Of a DNA stretch of 64,000 nt, positions 48,181-56,079 are shown in pieces. The number at the start of each line of letters is the position of its first letter. Within the stretch, counting starts at the first letter, position 1. Source of the stretch: SZUA-444 sp965226565 (GTDB taxonomy: Bacteria; Bacillota; Clostridia; Oscillospirales; Ruminococcaceae); the NCBI GenBank assembly GCA_965226565.1, contig CBDDDI010000005.1, forward strand, positions 124,001 through 188,000. Direction: 5' to 3'. A model generated the notes under the pieces. The model did not search any database, was not told the origin of the DNA, and saw nothing but the letters and a program-made list of their open reading frames with translations. The position numbers and the translations under genes are program-made.

Positions 48181-50550
48181 TTACATCTTTTTTATTTTTG
48201 CAAAATTAGCCATAATTTTTTTAGTTCCTTTTGTGTCAAAAGCAACCTCTAACATTGTGTCATTAGACATTTTTGTTGCTTTTAAAACAGTTCCTTCACC
48301 AAAAATATTATGCGAAACTCTATCTCCTATTGCAAAAACATCTTTGTTAACAACAGCTTTATTTTGTCTTTTGCTAGCTAATTGAGACTGCATAGACATA
48401 TTAGAATTTTTTGATGCAAACGCAGCATTGCCTTTTGCATTAGAAGATGTTTGAACAATTTGTTGAGCCATATTTTCTATATAATCTGTAGGAAGTTCTC
48501 TTAAAAATCTTGATGGTCTATTTCTATTAGTATTACCAAAAAGCATTCTTTGAGCTGCATGGCTTAAATATAAATTTTGTTTTGCTCTTGTTATTGCAAC
48601 ATACGCCAAACGTCTTTCTTCTTCTATTTCTTCTTCGCTTCCCATGCTTCTTGTGCTTGGAAAAATATTTTCTTCCATTCCAACAACAAAAACATTGTTA
48701 TATTCGAGACCTTTTGCTGCATGCATTGTCATCATCACAACATAGTCTTCTCTATCTTCCATAGAATCAATATCAGTATAAAGTGCAACTTCTTCTAAAA
48801 ATCCTTCAAGTGAAGGCTCTTCAGATTGATTAGAATATTCATTCATAGTTGATTTAAGCTCATTAATATTTTCAAGACGAGTTTTACCTTCTTCGCCAAG
48901 AGATGACATATAAACTTTATATCCAGACACTTCAAGCAATTCATCTAAAAGCTCTTCTAAAGAATGATCTTCTTTAAACTCTACTAAATACTTAATCATA
49001 TCAGCAAACATCATTAATGATTTTGATTTTTTAGAAATAGGTGCATAATCAGCACTATTTTTAAGAACATCTATAGGATTAATTTTTAGTTCAGTAACGA
49101 TTTGTTCAATCATAGAAACTGTTGTTAATCCAATTCCACGTTTTGGTTCATTAATAATTCTTTTTAATCTTAATAAATCATCATGATTATTTACAACTGC
49201 TAAATATGACAAAACATCTTTAATTTCTTTTCTGTCAAAGAATTTTTGTCCACCAAAAACTTTATATTGTATTCCACTAGAAGCTAATGCACGCTCAACA
49301 CTGTTTGACTGTGCATTCATTCTGTACAAAATTGCAAAATCACTATATTTAGCACCATCTTTAACTTTTTTCAAAATAGTTTCAGCAACAAATTTTGATT
49401 CACCAGCTTCACTTTCAGCTTTGTAAACTGTTACTTTTGATCCATCACCACTTGAAGTCCAAAGATTTTTACCTTTTCTGCCATAATTATTTTTAATAAG
49501 TTCATTAGCACAAGAAAGTATATTTTGTGTTGAACGATAATTTTGTTCAAGTCTAATTACTTTCGCATCAGCAAATTGCTCTTCAAAAGACAAAATATTT
49601 TCAATAGTTGCACCTCTAAATTTATAAATACTTTGATCATCATCTCCAACAACACAAAGATTTCCAAATTTATTAGAAAGCAAACTAACTAATCTATATT
49701 GAACAGTATTTGTATCTTGATATTCATCCACAAGAACATATTTAAATCTATTTTGGTAATGATCTAAAACATCTGGATATTGTTCAAAAAGCTCAACAGT
49801 AAGACCTATTATATCATCAAAATCAACAGCATTAGCTGCAAATAATTTTTGCTGATATAATTTATATATTTTTGAAATATTAAGCTTTCTATAATCACCT
49901 TGAGCTGATTTTTCATATTCTTCACAAGAAATCATGCTATCTTTTTGTCTACTAATTTCAGACAACATAACTCTTGGTGGAAACATTTTATCAGACAAAT
50001 CTAAATCACTAAGACAAGATTTCACAACTCTTAGCATATCATCACTATCATATATAGTAAAATTAGATTTATATCCAAGTTTCTCAATTTCAACTCTTAA
50101 AATTCTTAAACAAGCTGAATGAAAAGTTGCTGCAACAATACCTTGTGAATGTTCACCAAGCATGTTTTCTAATCTTTCTTTTAACTCACTTGCTGCCTTA
50201 TTAGTAAAAGTAATAGCTAATATACTCCATGGTTTTACACAGTTATATGAAACTATTTCTTTTAATTTTTCATTATCTGAGTTTTTTCCATCTATGTAAT
50301 CTTGTAAAAACAATGTTTCTTCATCACCAAAATTATTTGGTATTAATTCAGAATTATATGCATCTCCAAAATAAATCATATTAGAAATTCTATTCACCAA
50401 AACAGTAGTTTTTCCACTTCCTGCTCCAGCTAAAATAAGTAATGGTCCATTAATATTAAAAACTGCATCAAGCTGTTTTTCATTCATTCTTCCAAAATAT
50501 TTTTTTAGCGCCGTTCTTTTTAAACTAAGAAAATTTTTTTCATCAAACAT
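48181..50550 (-). CDS. pcrA: ATP-dependent DNA helicase PcrA (UvrD family)
   Basis: 3'-5' SF1A helicase for repair and removal of RNA polymerase or RecA from DNA. Walker A AGAGSGKTT at about 41-49; AVDFDDIIGL, VDEYQDTNTVQY, VGDDDQSIYKFRGA, RLEQNYRSTQNIL, MTMHAAKGLEYNNVFV and YVAITRAKQ are in order. The Tudor-like C-terminus (FAIGDRVSHNIFGEGTV) is the RNA polymerase-binding part. 789 aa is normal, slightly long. Confidence 0.97.
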   Translation of the reverse strand: MFDEKNFLSLKRTALKKYFGRMNEKQLDAVFNINGPLLILAGAGSGKTTVLVNRISNMIYFGDAYNSELIPNNFGDEETLFLQDYIDGKNSDNEKLKEIVSYNCVKPWSILAITFTNKAASELKERLENMLGEHSQGIVAATFHSACLRILRVEIEKLGYKSNFTIYDSDDMLRVVKSCLSDLDLSDKMFPPRVMLSEISRQKDSMISCEEYEKSAQGDYRKLNISKIYKLYQQKLFAANAVDFDDIIGLTVELFEQYPDVLDHYQNRFKYVLVDEYQDTNTVQYRLVSLLSNKFGNLCVVGDDDQSIYKFRGATIENILSFEEQFADAKVIRLEQNYRSTQNILSCANELIKNNYGRKGKNLWTSSGDGSKVTVYKAESEAGESKFVAETILKKVKDGAKYSDFAILYRMNAQSNSVERALASSGIQYKVFGGQKFFDRKEIKDVLSYLAVVNNHDDLLRLKRIINEPKRGIGLTTVSMIEQIVTELKINPIDVLKNSADYAPISKKSKSLMMFADMIKYLVEFKEDHSLEELLDELLEVSGYKVYMSSLGEEGKTRLENINELKSTMNEYSNQSEEPSLEGFLEEVALYTDIDSMEDREDYVVMMTMHAAKGLEYNNVFVVGMEENIFPSTRSMGSEEEIEEERRLAYVAITRAKQNLYLSHAAQRMLFGNTNRNRPSRFLRELPTDYIENMAQQIVQTSSNAKGNAAFASKNSNMSMQSQLASKRQNKAVVNKDVFAIGDRVSHNIFGEGTVLKATKMSNDTMLEVAFDTKGTKKIMANFAKIKKM

Positions 50551-50704
50551 ATTTTAACTCCATTCAAAAAATCTTTCTCAATTATAACACACACATTTTA
50601 AAATTAAAACCATTAAGAAAACATTTATTTTTATTTTGTTTAATTGTATAGAAATATCCTAAAATATATAGTATAATTATAAAATACATATTTTAGGAGG
50701 ATTT

Positions 50705-51997
50705 ATGAAAAAGTTTATAAACAAAAAATACAATACAATTGCTTTATACGTTTTGCTTGTAATATTTATTACTTTGCTTATGATTTTTGCAGTGTTTAGA
50801 TTAGACCACATTTTTGATATACTAGGCAAAATTGTTGATGTAATAATGCCAATCATTTGGGGTGCAATAATTGCATATGTTTTAAATCCTGTACTAAAAT
50901 TTTTTGAAAAATGTTTTAAAAGATTATTTTACAAAAAGAAAGAACATCCAAAAGCATGCAGAAGAGTTTCTGTATCTTTAACTATAATTATTTTCTTATT
51001 AATATTAATCACTTTAATTTATATAATTGCTCCTCAAATACAAAATTCTATATTATTTATTAATGATAACTTAAAAATATGGATTGAGAATATTAGATCT
51101 GCAACAACTAAATTTTTAGAAAACAATCCTAATATTAGTGCAATAATTTCTGACGAATTTAAAGATTTAAATGATTTAGTAGATAACTTTTTAGTACAAA
51201 TACAACCAACTTTAGAAAATTTCATAACATATATTACAAAAAGTGCTCTAGACTTTTTAATTGGTTTAAAAGATTTCTTACTTGGTTTTATAGTTTCAAT
51301 ATATCTTCTATTAACAAAAGACACATTAATTGCTCAATTTAAAAAAGCTTTGCTTTCTATATTAAATATTAATTCTTACAATAAAACAATAAGAGTTTTT
51401 AGAAAATCACATAGCACTTTTGTTGGATTTTTATGTGGAAAAACAATTGATTCAATTATAATTGGACTCATTGCGTTTATCATTCTTAGCTTTATGACTC
51501 CAAAAATAGCAATTCTTTTGAGTATTATTATTGGTATTACTAACATTATACCTTTCTTTGGACCAATCATTGGTGCTATACCTTGTGGATTATTAGTTTT
51601 ATTATATAAACCTAGTGCTTTGATTCCTTTCCTTATTTTTATACTTCTTCTACAACAATTTGATGGAAATATTTTAGGGCCAAGAATTCTTGGCATCTCA
51701 ACAGGTTTACCTGCATTTTGGGTTATTGTATCAATCTTCTTAGGCGGAGGTTTGTTTGGATTTGCTGGTATGGTTCTTGGAGTTCCAACCTTTGCACTTA
51801 TTTATACTTTCTTCAGAGAAAATGTGAATTCTAGGCTTAAAAAGAAAAACATGCCTACTAATACTAAAGAATATGCTGATGATATTAATAAATTTTGCAC
51901 TGATAAAACTAAAAATGAATCATCAAAAAACAACAATGATTCAATATTAAATAATGATGAAAATTTTATTAAAAAACCTACACCAAAAGAAAAATAA
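50705..51997 (+). CDS. AI-2E family transporter (TqsA/YdiK-like permease)
   Basis: Membrane protein of about eight TM helices: pairs at about 10-65, another near 90-115, then around 185-205, and a cluster at 235-370 with ITNIIPFFGPIIGAIP and FWVIVSIFLGGGLFGFAGMVLGVP. This is the family pattern. A charged hydrophilic tail follows after about 375. The substrate is unknown; some family members move AI-2 or Na+/H+. AGGAGG lies upstream, with TATAAT near 50672. It starts a plus-strand run. Confidence 0.9.
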   Translation: MKKFINKKYNTIALYVLLVIFITLLMIFAVFRLDHIFDILGKIVDVIMPIIWGAIIAYVLNPVLKFFEKCFKRLFYKKKEHPKACRRVSVSLTIIIFLLILITLIYIIAPQIQNSILFINDNLKIWIENIRSATTKFLENNPNISAIISDEFKDLNDLVDNFLVQIQPTLENFITYITKSALDFLIGLKDFLLGFIVSIYLLLTKDTLIAQFKKALLSILNINSYNKTIRVFRKSHSTFVGFLCGKTIDSIIIGLIAFIILSFMTPKIAILLSIIIGITNIIPFFGPIIGAIPCGLLVLLYKPSALIPFLIFILLLQQFDGNILGPRILGISTGLPAFWVIVSIFLGGGLFGFAGMVLGVPTFALIYTFFRENVNSRLKKKNMPTNTKEYADDINKFCTDKTKNESSKNNNDSILNNDENFIKKPTPKEK

Positions 51998-52007
51998 AGG
52001 AGTCATA

Positions 52008-52742
52008 ATGAAAAAAATTGCTGTTGTAACTGGTGGCTCAAAAGGTATTGGAGCTGAAATTGTTACTCATTTTGCAACAAATGGATATACTGTTTGTTAC
52101 ACTTATAACAACAGTTTAAATCAAGCAGAAATACTAACAGAAAAAATTATTAAACTAGGTTTTAATGCAAAACATTATAAATGCAATATTAACAATTCAA
52201 ATGAAGTTGATAATTTTATTAACTCAGTAATTAATGAATATAAAACTATTGATGTATTAATAAATAATGCTGGAATTTCACATGAAGGATTGTTTACAGA
52301 TACAACTGAAACAGATTGGAATAATTTAATCGAAACAAATATTAAAGGTATTTTAAGAACAACAAATAAAATTTTACCTTTGATGATAAAAAATCACACA
52401 GGCAAAATTATTAATATCTCCTCTATGTGGGGACAAGTAGGAGCTTCATGTGAAGTTTTATATTCTATGACAAAATCTGCTGTAATAGGTTTTACAAAAG
52501 CTTTAGCTAAAGAAGTTGGTCCAAGTTGTATTAATGTAAATTGCATTTGTCCTGGAGTTATAAAAACTGATATGCTTGATTGTTATACAAAAGAAGATTT
52601 AAAATGTTTAGAAGATGAAACTCCACTTTGTAGATTAGGTACACCAAATGATATTGCAAAAACTGCTCTTTTTTTGGCATCTAAAAATTCAAATTTTATA
52701 ACAGGTCAAATTATAGGAGTTAATGGTGGTTTTGTAATTTAA
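52008..52742 (+). CDS. Short-chain dehydrogenase/reductase, FabG-like
   Basis: NAD(P)-dependent oxidoreductase. The cofactor motif TGGSKGIG is at 8-15, NNAG at 86-89, catalytic Ser138, Tyr152 and Lys156 (YSMTK), then PGVIKTDM. 244 aa, typical of 3-oxoacyl-ACP reductase, but the fab cluster is absent, so the substrate is open. I start at 52008 (AAAGGAGTCATA); the track-style longer start overlaps the upstream gene. Confidence 0.88.
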   Translation: MKKIAVVTGGSKGIGAEIVTHFATNGYTVCYTYNNSLNQAEILTEKIIKLGFNAKHYKCNINNSNEVDNFINSVINEYKTIDVLINNAGISHEGLFTDTTETDWNNLIETNIKGILRTTNKILPLMIKNHTGKIINISSMWGQVGASCEVLYSMTKSAVIGFTKALAKEVGPSCINVNCICPGVIKTDMLDCYTKEDLKCLEDETPLCRLGTPNDIAKTALFLASKNSNFITGQIIGVNGGFVI

Positions 52743-52821
52743 AATATTATTCATTGAAATTTTTTATTATTAATGATACACTTATAATTGTGTTATTAAA
52801 CTACATTTATTGGAGGATTAT

Positions 52822-53328
52822 ATGGATACCTTTTCAGAACAACTTGTAAAAAGAAAAACAGCACCAATGCAAATATTATTTAAAGTTCTTTTTGTTATTT
52901 CAACTATTTCTATAGGAGCTTTAATATTTCTACTACTTTTACCTATTTTAGGTCTTATTTCTTTTGCAATAAGCGGGCTTGTAATTTTTTTAGGATTTTA
53001 TTTATTAACTGGTCTAAGTATAGAATATGAATATATTGTTACAAATGGCTCAATTGATATTGATAAAATTATTGCCAAAAGAAAAAGAAAAAGAATTATT
53101 ACTATTGAATCCAAAAGCATTACTTCTTTTGGTGAATTTAAAAATGCACCAGAACTTAAAAGTGAACATAAAAAAGTAATTGTTCATGATGGTATAGAAG
53201 AAAATAAATTTTACGCAGATGCAAAAACTCAAAAATTTGGACAAGTCAGACTTATTTTTTCTCCTAATGAGAAAACTATACGTAATATTAATCCTTATTT
53301 ATCAAGATCAATTAAATATATTAAATAG
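52822..53328 (+). CDS. Small membrane protein, DUF6106-like
   Basis: 168 aa. MDTFSEQLVKRK is followed by two TM segments at about 18-45 and 47-67, then a soluble beta-rich domain with YIVTNGSIDIDKIIAKRKRKRIITI. It resembles the clostridial DUF6106 family (my recognition, moderately sure). Function unknown. I start at ATG 52822 after TTGGAGGATTAT. It precedes acpS. Confidence 0.7.
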   Translation: MDTFSEQLVKRKTAPMQILFKVLFVISTISIGALIFLLLLPILGLISFAISGLVIFLGFYLLTGLSIEYEYIVTNGSIDIDKIIAKRKRKRIITIESKSITSFGEFKNAPELKSEHKKVIVHDGIEENKFYADAKTQKFGQVRLIFSPNEKTIRNINPYLSRSIKYIK

Positions 53329-53349
53329 ATTTGTCAGAGGTTAATTAAA

Positions 53350-53709
53350 ATGATAAAATGTGGCACGGATATAATTGAAATATCCAGAATTAAACAAAGT
53401 GTTAGCAATCCCAGATTTTTATCTAGAGTTTTTTCAAAAAAAGAATTAGACTTTTTTGATGAACGTAATAATGCAATTCAAACAATAGCTGTTAATTTTT
53501 GTGCTAAAGAAGCTTTTTCTAAAGCTTTAGGAACAGGAATTCGTGGAATTTCTTTAAATGAAATTTCTACTCTTAGAGATGAACTTGGTTCTCCTTATAT
53601 TGTTTTGGATGGAAAAGCTAAAGAGATTGCTAATAAGAATAATTTCAATATTTCTGTTAGTCTTAGCCATTCAGATAACTATGCAACAGCTGTTGTAATT
53701 ATATATTAA
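53350..53709 (+). CDS. acpS: Holo-[acyl-carrier-protein] synthase AcpS
   Basis: Transfers 4'-phosphopantetheine from CoA to ACP. Family marks: GTDIIEISRI near the N-terminus (metal-binding Asp), FCAKEAFSKALGTGI with the catalytic Glu, and SLSHSDNYATAVVI at the C-terminus. 119 aa. It is followed by nnr, 19 bases on, as often in Firmicutes. The cognate acpP is not in this window. Confidence 0.96.
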   Translation: MIKCGTDIIEISRIKQSVSNPRFLSRVFSKKELDFFDERNNAIQTIAVNFCAKEAFSKALGTGIRGISLNEISTLRDELGSPYIVLDGKAKEIANKNNFNISVSLSHSDNYATAVVIIY

Positions 53710-53728
53710 AAATTAAGTTGGTGATTTA

Positions 53729-55252
53729 ATGGATATTGCAAATTTTATAGTAACACCAAATGAAATGAAAAATTTAGAAAACGTCTCACATAGTGAAGGC
53801 GTTTTTCTTGATGTTCTTATGAATAATGCTGGTGATGCTCTTGCTAAAAATATAATTGATATTACAAAATCTCGTAATGATTCTATTTTGATTCTTTGTG
53901 GAAACGGAAATAATGGTGGAGATGGATTTGTTTGTGCTGCAATTTTATATAAAATGGGATATGATATAAAAATATGTCTTGTATGCAAAGAACCAAAAAC
54001 TATACTTGCTAAAAATGCTTTAGAAAATGTTCCAAAAGAAATAATTTGTGAGTATCATAATGAATTAGTAGAAAGTTCAGACATTATTGTTGATTGTATT
54101 TTTGGAACAGGTTTTCACAGAAAATTGCCAGAAGATATTCAAAATATGTTTAGATTTATTAATTCACTAGATATTGTTAAAATAGCCTGTGATATTCCTT
54201 CTGGAATTGATGGATTTAATGGTTTTGCATCTGATAACACTTTAAAATGTGATTACACTATTTGTTTTGGCGCTTTAAAATCCGGAATGACGTTATTTCC
54301 AGCTATAAAAATATGTGGAGAAATTATAGTAAGTGATATAGGAATTCCTGAATATACTTATAAAAAAATTAGAACTTCTGTTTATAGAATAAATGAGAAT
54401 ACTTTTAAAGAAATAGTTCCTACCAGACCTTATAACTCTCACAAAGGTGATTTTGGAAAACTACTTATTGTTGGAGGATCAAAAAAATTACCAGGAGCTG
54501 CTGGACTTGCTACTATGTCAGCTTTAAGATCTGGAGTTGGAATCTGCACTCTTGCATCCACAGAATATGTAACTCAAATTGTTTCTTCTCATTTTCTTGA
54601 GCCTACTTTTCTACCTCTTAACAGTACCAGCTCTGGAGAAATAGATTATAAAGAAGCTGACAAAATTCTATCTTTTTCAGGAAATTATACTGCAATTTTG
54701 ATAGGTTGTGGCCTTGGAAATTCTGATAATACTAAAAAATTAGTAAAAGAGATTGTATCAAAAATAAAAATTCCAATAATTCTTGACGCTGATGGAATAA
54801 ACGTAATGTCAGACTGCATAAGTATATTAAAGAACACAGAGGCTGATATAATTTTAACACCTCACCCAGCAGAAATGGCTAGACTACTTAACATATCTAC
54901 TGCTGAGCTTTTACAAAAACGTTTATATTACAGCAATGAATTAAGCCAAAGATGTAACTCTATTATTGTTTCAAAAAGTTGCGATACTATAGTTACTTCT
55001 CCAAATGGAAATTCATTTATAAGTAACTATGGAAACGCTGGTCTTAGCAGAGGTGGAAGTGGAGATGTTCTCGCTGGAATAATTTCTTCTTTTACATCAC
55101 AAAAAATAGATGCCATAAATTCAGCTTTAGCTGGGGTTTTCATTCATGGATTTACCGGTGATTTTGTCGAAAAACAAACCTCTATGCTCGGAATGTTACC
55201 ATCAGATATAATAAAAAATTTGCCTCTTGTGTTCAAATTATTAGACAGATAG
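53729..55252 (+). CDS. nnr: Bifunctional NAD(P)H-hydrate repair enzyme Nnr
   Basis: Repairs hydrated NAD(P)H. The N-terminal epimerase domain (YjeF_N, about 1-215) has GNGNNGGDGFVCA at about 58-70. The C-terminal ADP/ATP-dependent dehydratase domain (YjeF_C) has GGSKKLPGAAGLATMSALRSG near 248 and SRGGSGDVLAGI near 443. 507 aa, standard fusion. Its stop codon lies in a hairpin arm shared with the next gene. Confidence 0.96.
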   Translation: MDIANFIVTPNEMKNLENVSHSEGVFLDVLMNNAGDALAKNIIDITKSRNDSILILCGNGNNGGDGFVCAAILYKMGYDIKICLVCKEPKTILAKNALENVPKEIICEYHNELVESSDIIVDCIFGTGFHRKLPEDIQNMFRFINSLDIVKIACDIPSGIDGFNGFASDNTLKCDYTICFGALKSGMTLFPAIKICGEIIVSDIGIPEYTYKKIRTSVYRINENTFKEIVPTRPYNSHKGDFGKLLIVGGSKKLPGAAGLATMSALRSGVGICTLASTEYVTQIVSSHFLEPTFLPLNSTSSGEIDYKEADKILSFSGNYTAILIGCGLGNSDNTKKLVKEIVSKIKIPIILDADGINVMSDCISILKNTEADIILTPHPAEMARLLNISTAELLQKRLYYSNELSQRCNSIIVSKSCDTIVTSPNGNSFISNYGNAGLSRGGSGDVLAGIISSFTSQKIDAINSALAGVFIHGFTGDFVEKQTSMLGMLPSDIIKNLPLVFKLLDR

Positions 55253-55292
55253 AGGCCAAAGCCTCTATCACACATTGATGGAGGCTTTTTTT
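55250..55292 (+). terminator. Terminator hairpin overlapping the lipoprotein ribosome binding site
   Basis: After the nnr stop, AAAGCCTCTATCA (55258-55270) pairs with TGATGGAGGCTTT (55276-55288) in a 13-bp stem with a 5-base loop and one G-U pair, followed by four more T. The 3' arm contains the GGAGG of the next gene. A competing stem TAGAGGC/GCCTCTA (55250-55256 with 55261-55267) would free that site; its first arm holds the nnr stop codon. Termination versus readthrough may thus depend on nnr translation (inference). Confidence 0.75.
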
Positions 55293-55802
55293 ATGAAAAG
55301 AATTTTAAGCATATTTTGTATTTTTACTCTTATGACTTGTGTTGGCTGTAGAAAAAACACAGATAAAGTCAAACTTAATAATTTATACACAGTTACTGCA
55401 GAAATATCTTTGAAAGATTTTAAAACAACAGCTGAATTTGCAAGAATGGGTAATGGAAATTGGGAAACAACTTTTTTAGATCCTAAATCTTTAAATGGTA
55501 TACAAATTTCGTACATAGATAATAATACGAAAATTTCTTACAAAGGTTTAGCGTTTTCTTTACCAAGTGACAATATTCCTGTAAATGCAATTGCTAAAAA
55601 TATAACCTCTATCCTTGATGATATTGTGATAAATAAAAAAGTTAAGTTCACAAAAGACAAAACATACACTTTTGCTCAAGGAACTATTAATGATTTAGAT
55701 TATGAAGTTGCTATTGATAATAAAACAAATATTTTAAAATTACTTAAAATAAACAAAATCCAATTATCTGCTGCTTTTACAAATTATAAAATTCCTAATT
55801 AA
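55293..55802 (+). CDS. Putative lipoprotein with LolA-like domain
   Basis: 169 aa. Signal peptide MKRILSIFCIFTLMTCVGC with the likely lipid-modified Cys at residue 19; the lipobox CVGC is non-standard at -3. The mature part is a beta-rich single domain (TVTAEISLKDFKTTAEFARMG and GIQISYIDNNTKISYKGL), close to the pattern of LolA-like lipoproteins of Firmicutes. The start is the ATG at 55293, behind GGAGGC; longer starts lie within the hairpin. Between nnr and the cellulase. Confidence 0.7.
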   Translation: MKRILSIFCIFTLMTCVGCRKNTDKVKLNNLYTVTAEISLKDFKTTAEFARMGNGNWETTFLDPKSLNGIQISYIDNNTKISYKGLAFSLPSDNIPVNAIAKNITSILDDIVINKKVKFTKDKTYTFAQGTINDLDYEVAIDNKTNILKLLKINKIQLSAAFTNYKIPN

Positions 55803-55909
55803 CGTGTAATATCTTTGTAATATATTAAAAATTCTTACTACTTTTTTGTAACATCAATAATACTTTTTAGTCTAAAATGCAAAGTTAATTGTCGATTATT
55901 ACAATAATA

Positions 55910-55938
55910 TTTACTAATTAAGCTAAATATATTATAAT
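55910..55938 (+). promoter_or_regulatory. Likely promoter of the cellulase gene
   Basis: TTTACT (55910-55915), 17-base spacer, TATAAT (55933-55938). About 140 bases before the TTG start. The gap 55803-56079 holds this promoter, the dyad just after it and the orphan Shine-Dalgarno. Confidence 0.5.
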
Positions 55939-55942
55939 TATT

Positions 55943-55962
55943 TTAGTGAATATGTACACTAA
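55943..55962 (+). promoter_or_regulatory. Operator-like dyad TTAGTG-N8-CACTAA
   Basis: Perfect 6-base inverted repeat with an 8-base centre, placed just after the -10 box, where a repressor would block transcription start of the cellulase gene. No regulator gene is adjacent. Confidence 0.4.
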
Positions 55963-56016
55963 TTATTTCTAATTAGTTACAATTAATATTATATTGCAAC
56001 ATATTTATAAAACTAC

Positions 56017-56024
56017 AGGAGGTG
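56017..56024 (+). promoter_or_regulatory. Orphan Shine-Dalgarno in cellulase leader
   Basis: AGGAGGTG with no usable start codon in range: the following codons give stops at once. The real site, AAGGAG, is at 56065-56070, 9 bases before the TTG. Such an orphan site near a 5' end can stabilise mRNA, as the STAB-SD of cry3A does. Confidence 0.4.
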
Positions 56025-56079
56025 TAATAATTACTTAAATTAGATGTTTTAAAGATTTAAAGACAAGGAGATCACTAAA

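Noticed and set aside
53713..53988. Minus-strand open frame opposite the start of nnr
   Set aside because: No ribosome binding site, and nnr has clear family motifs in this region.
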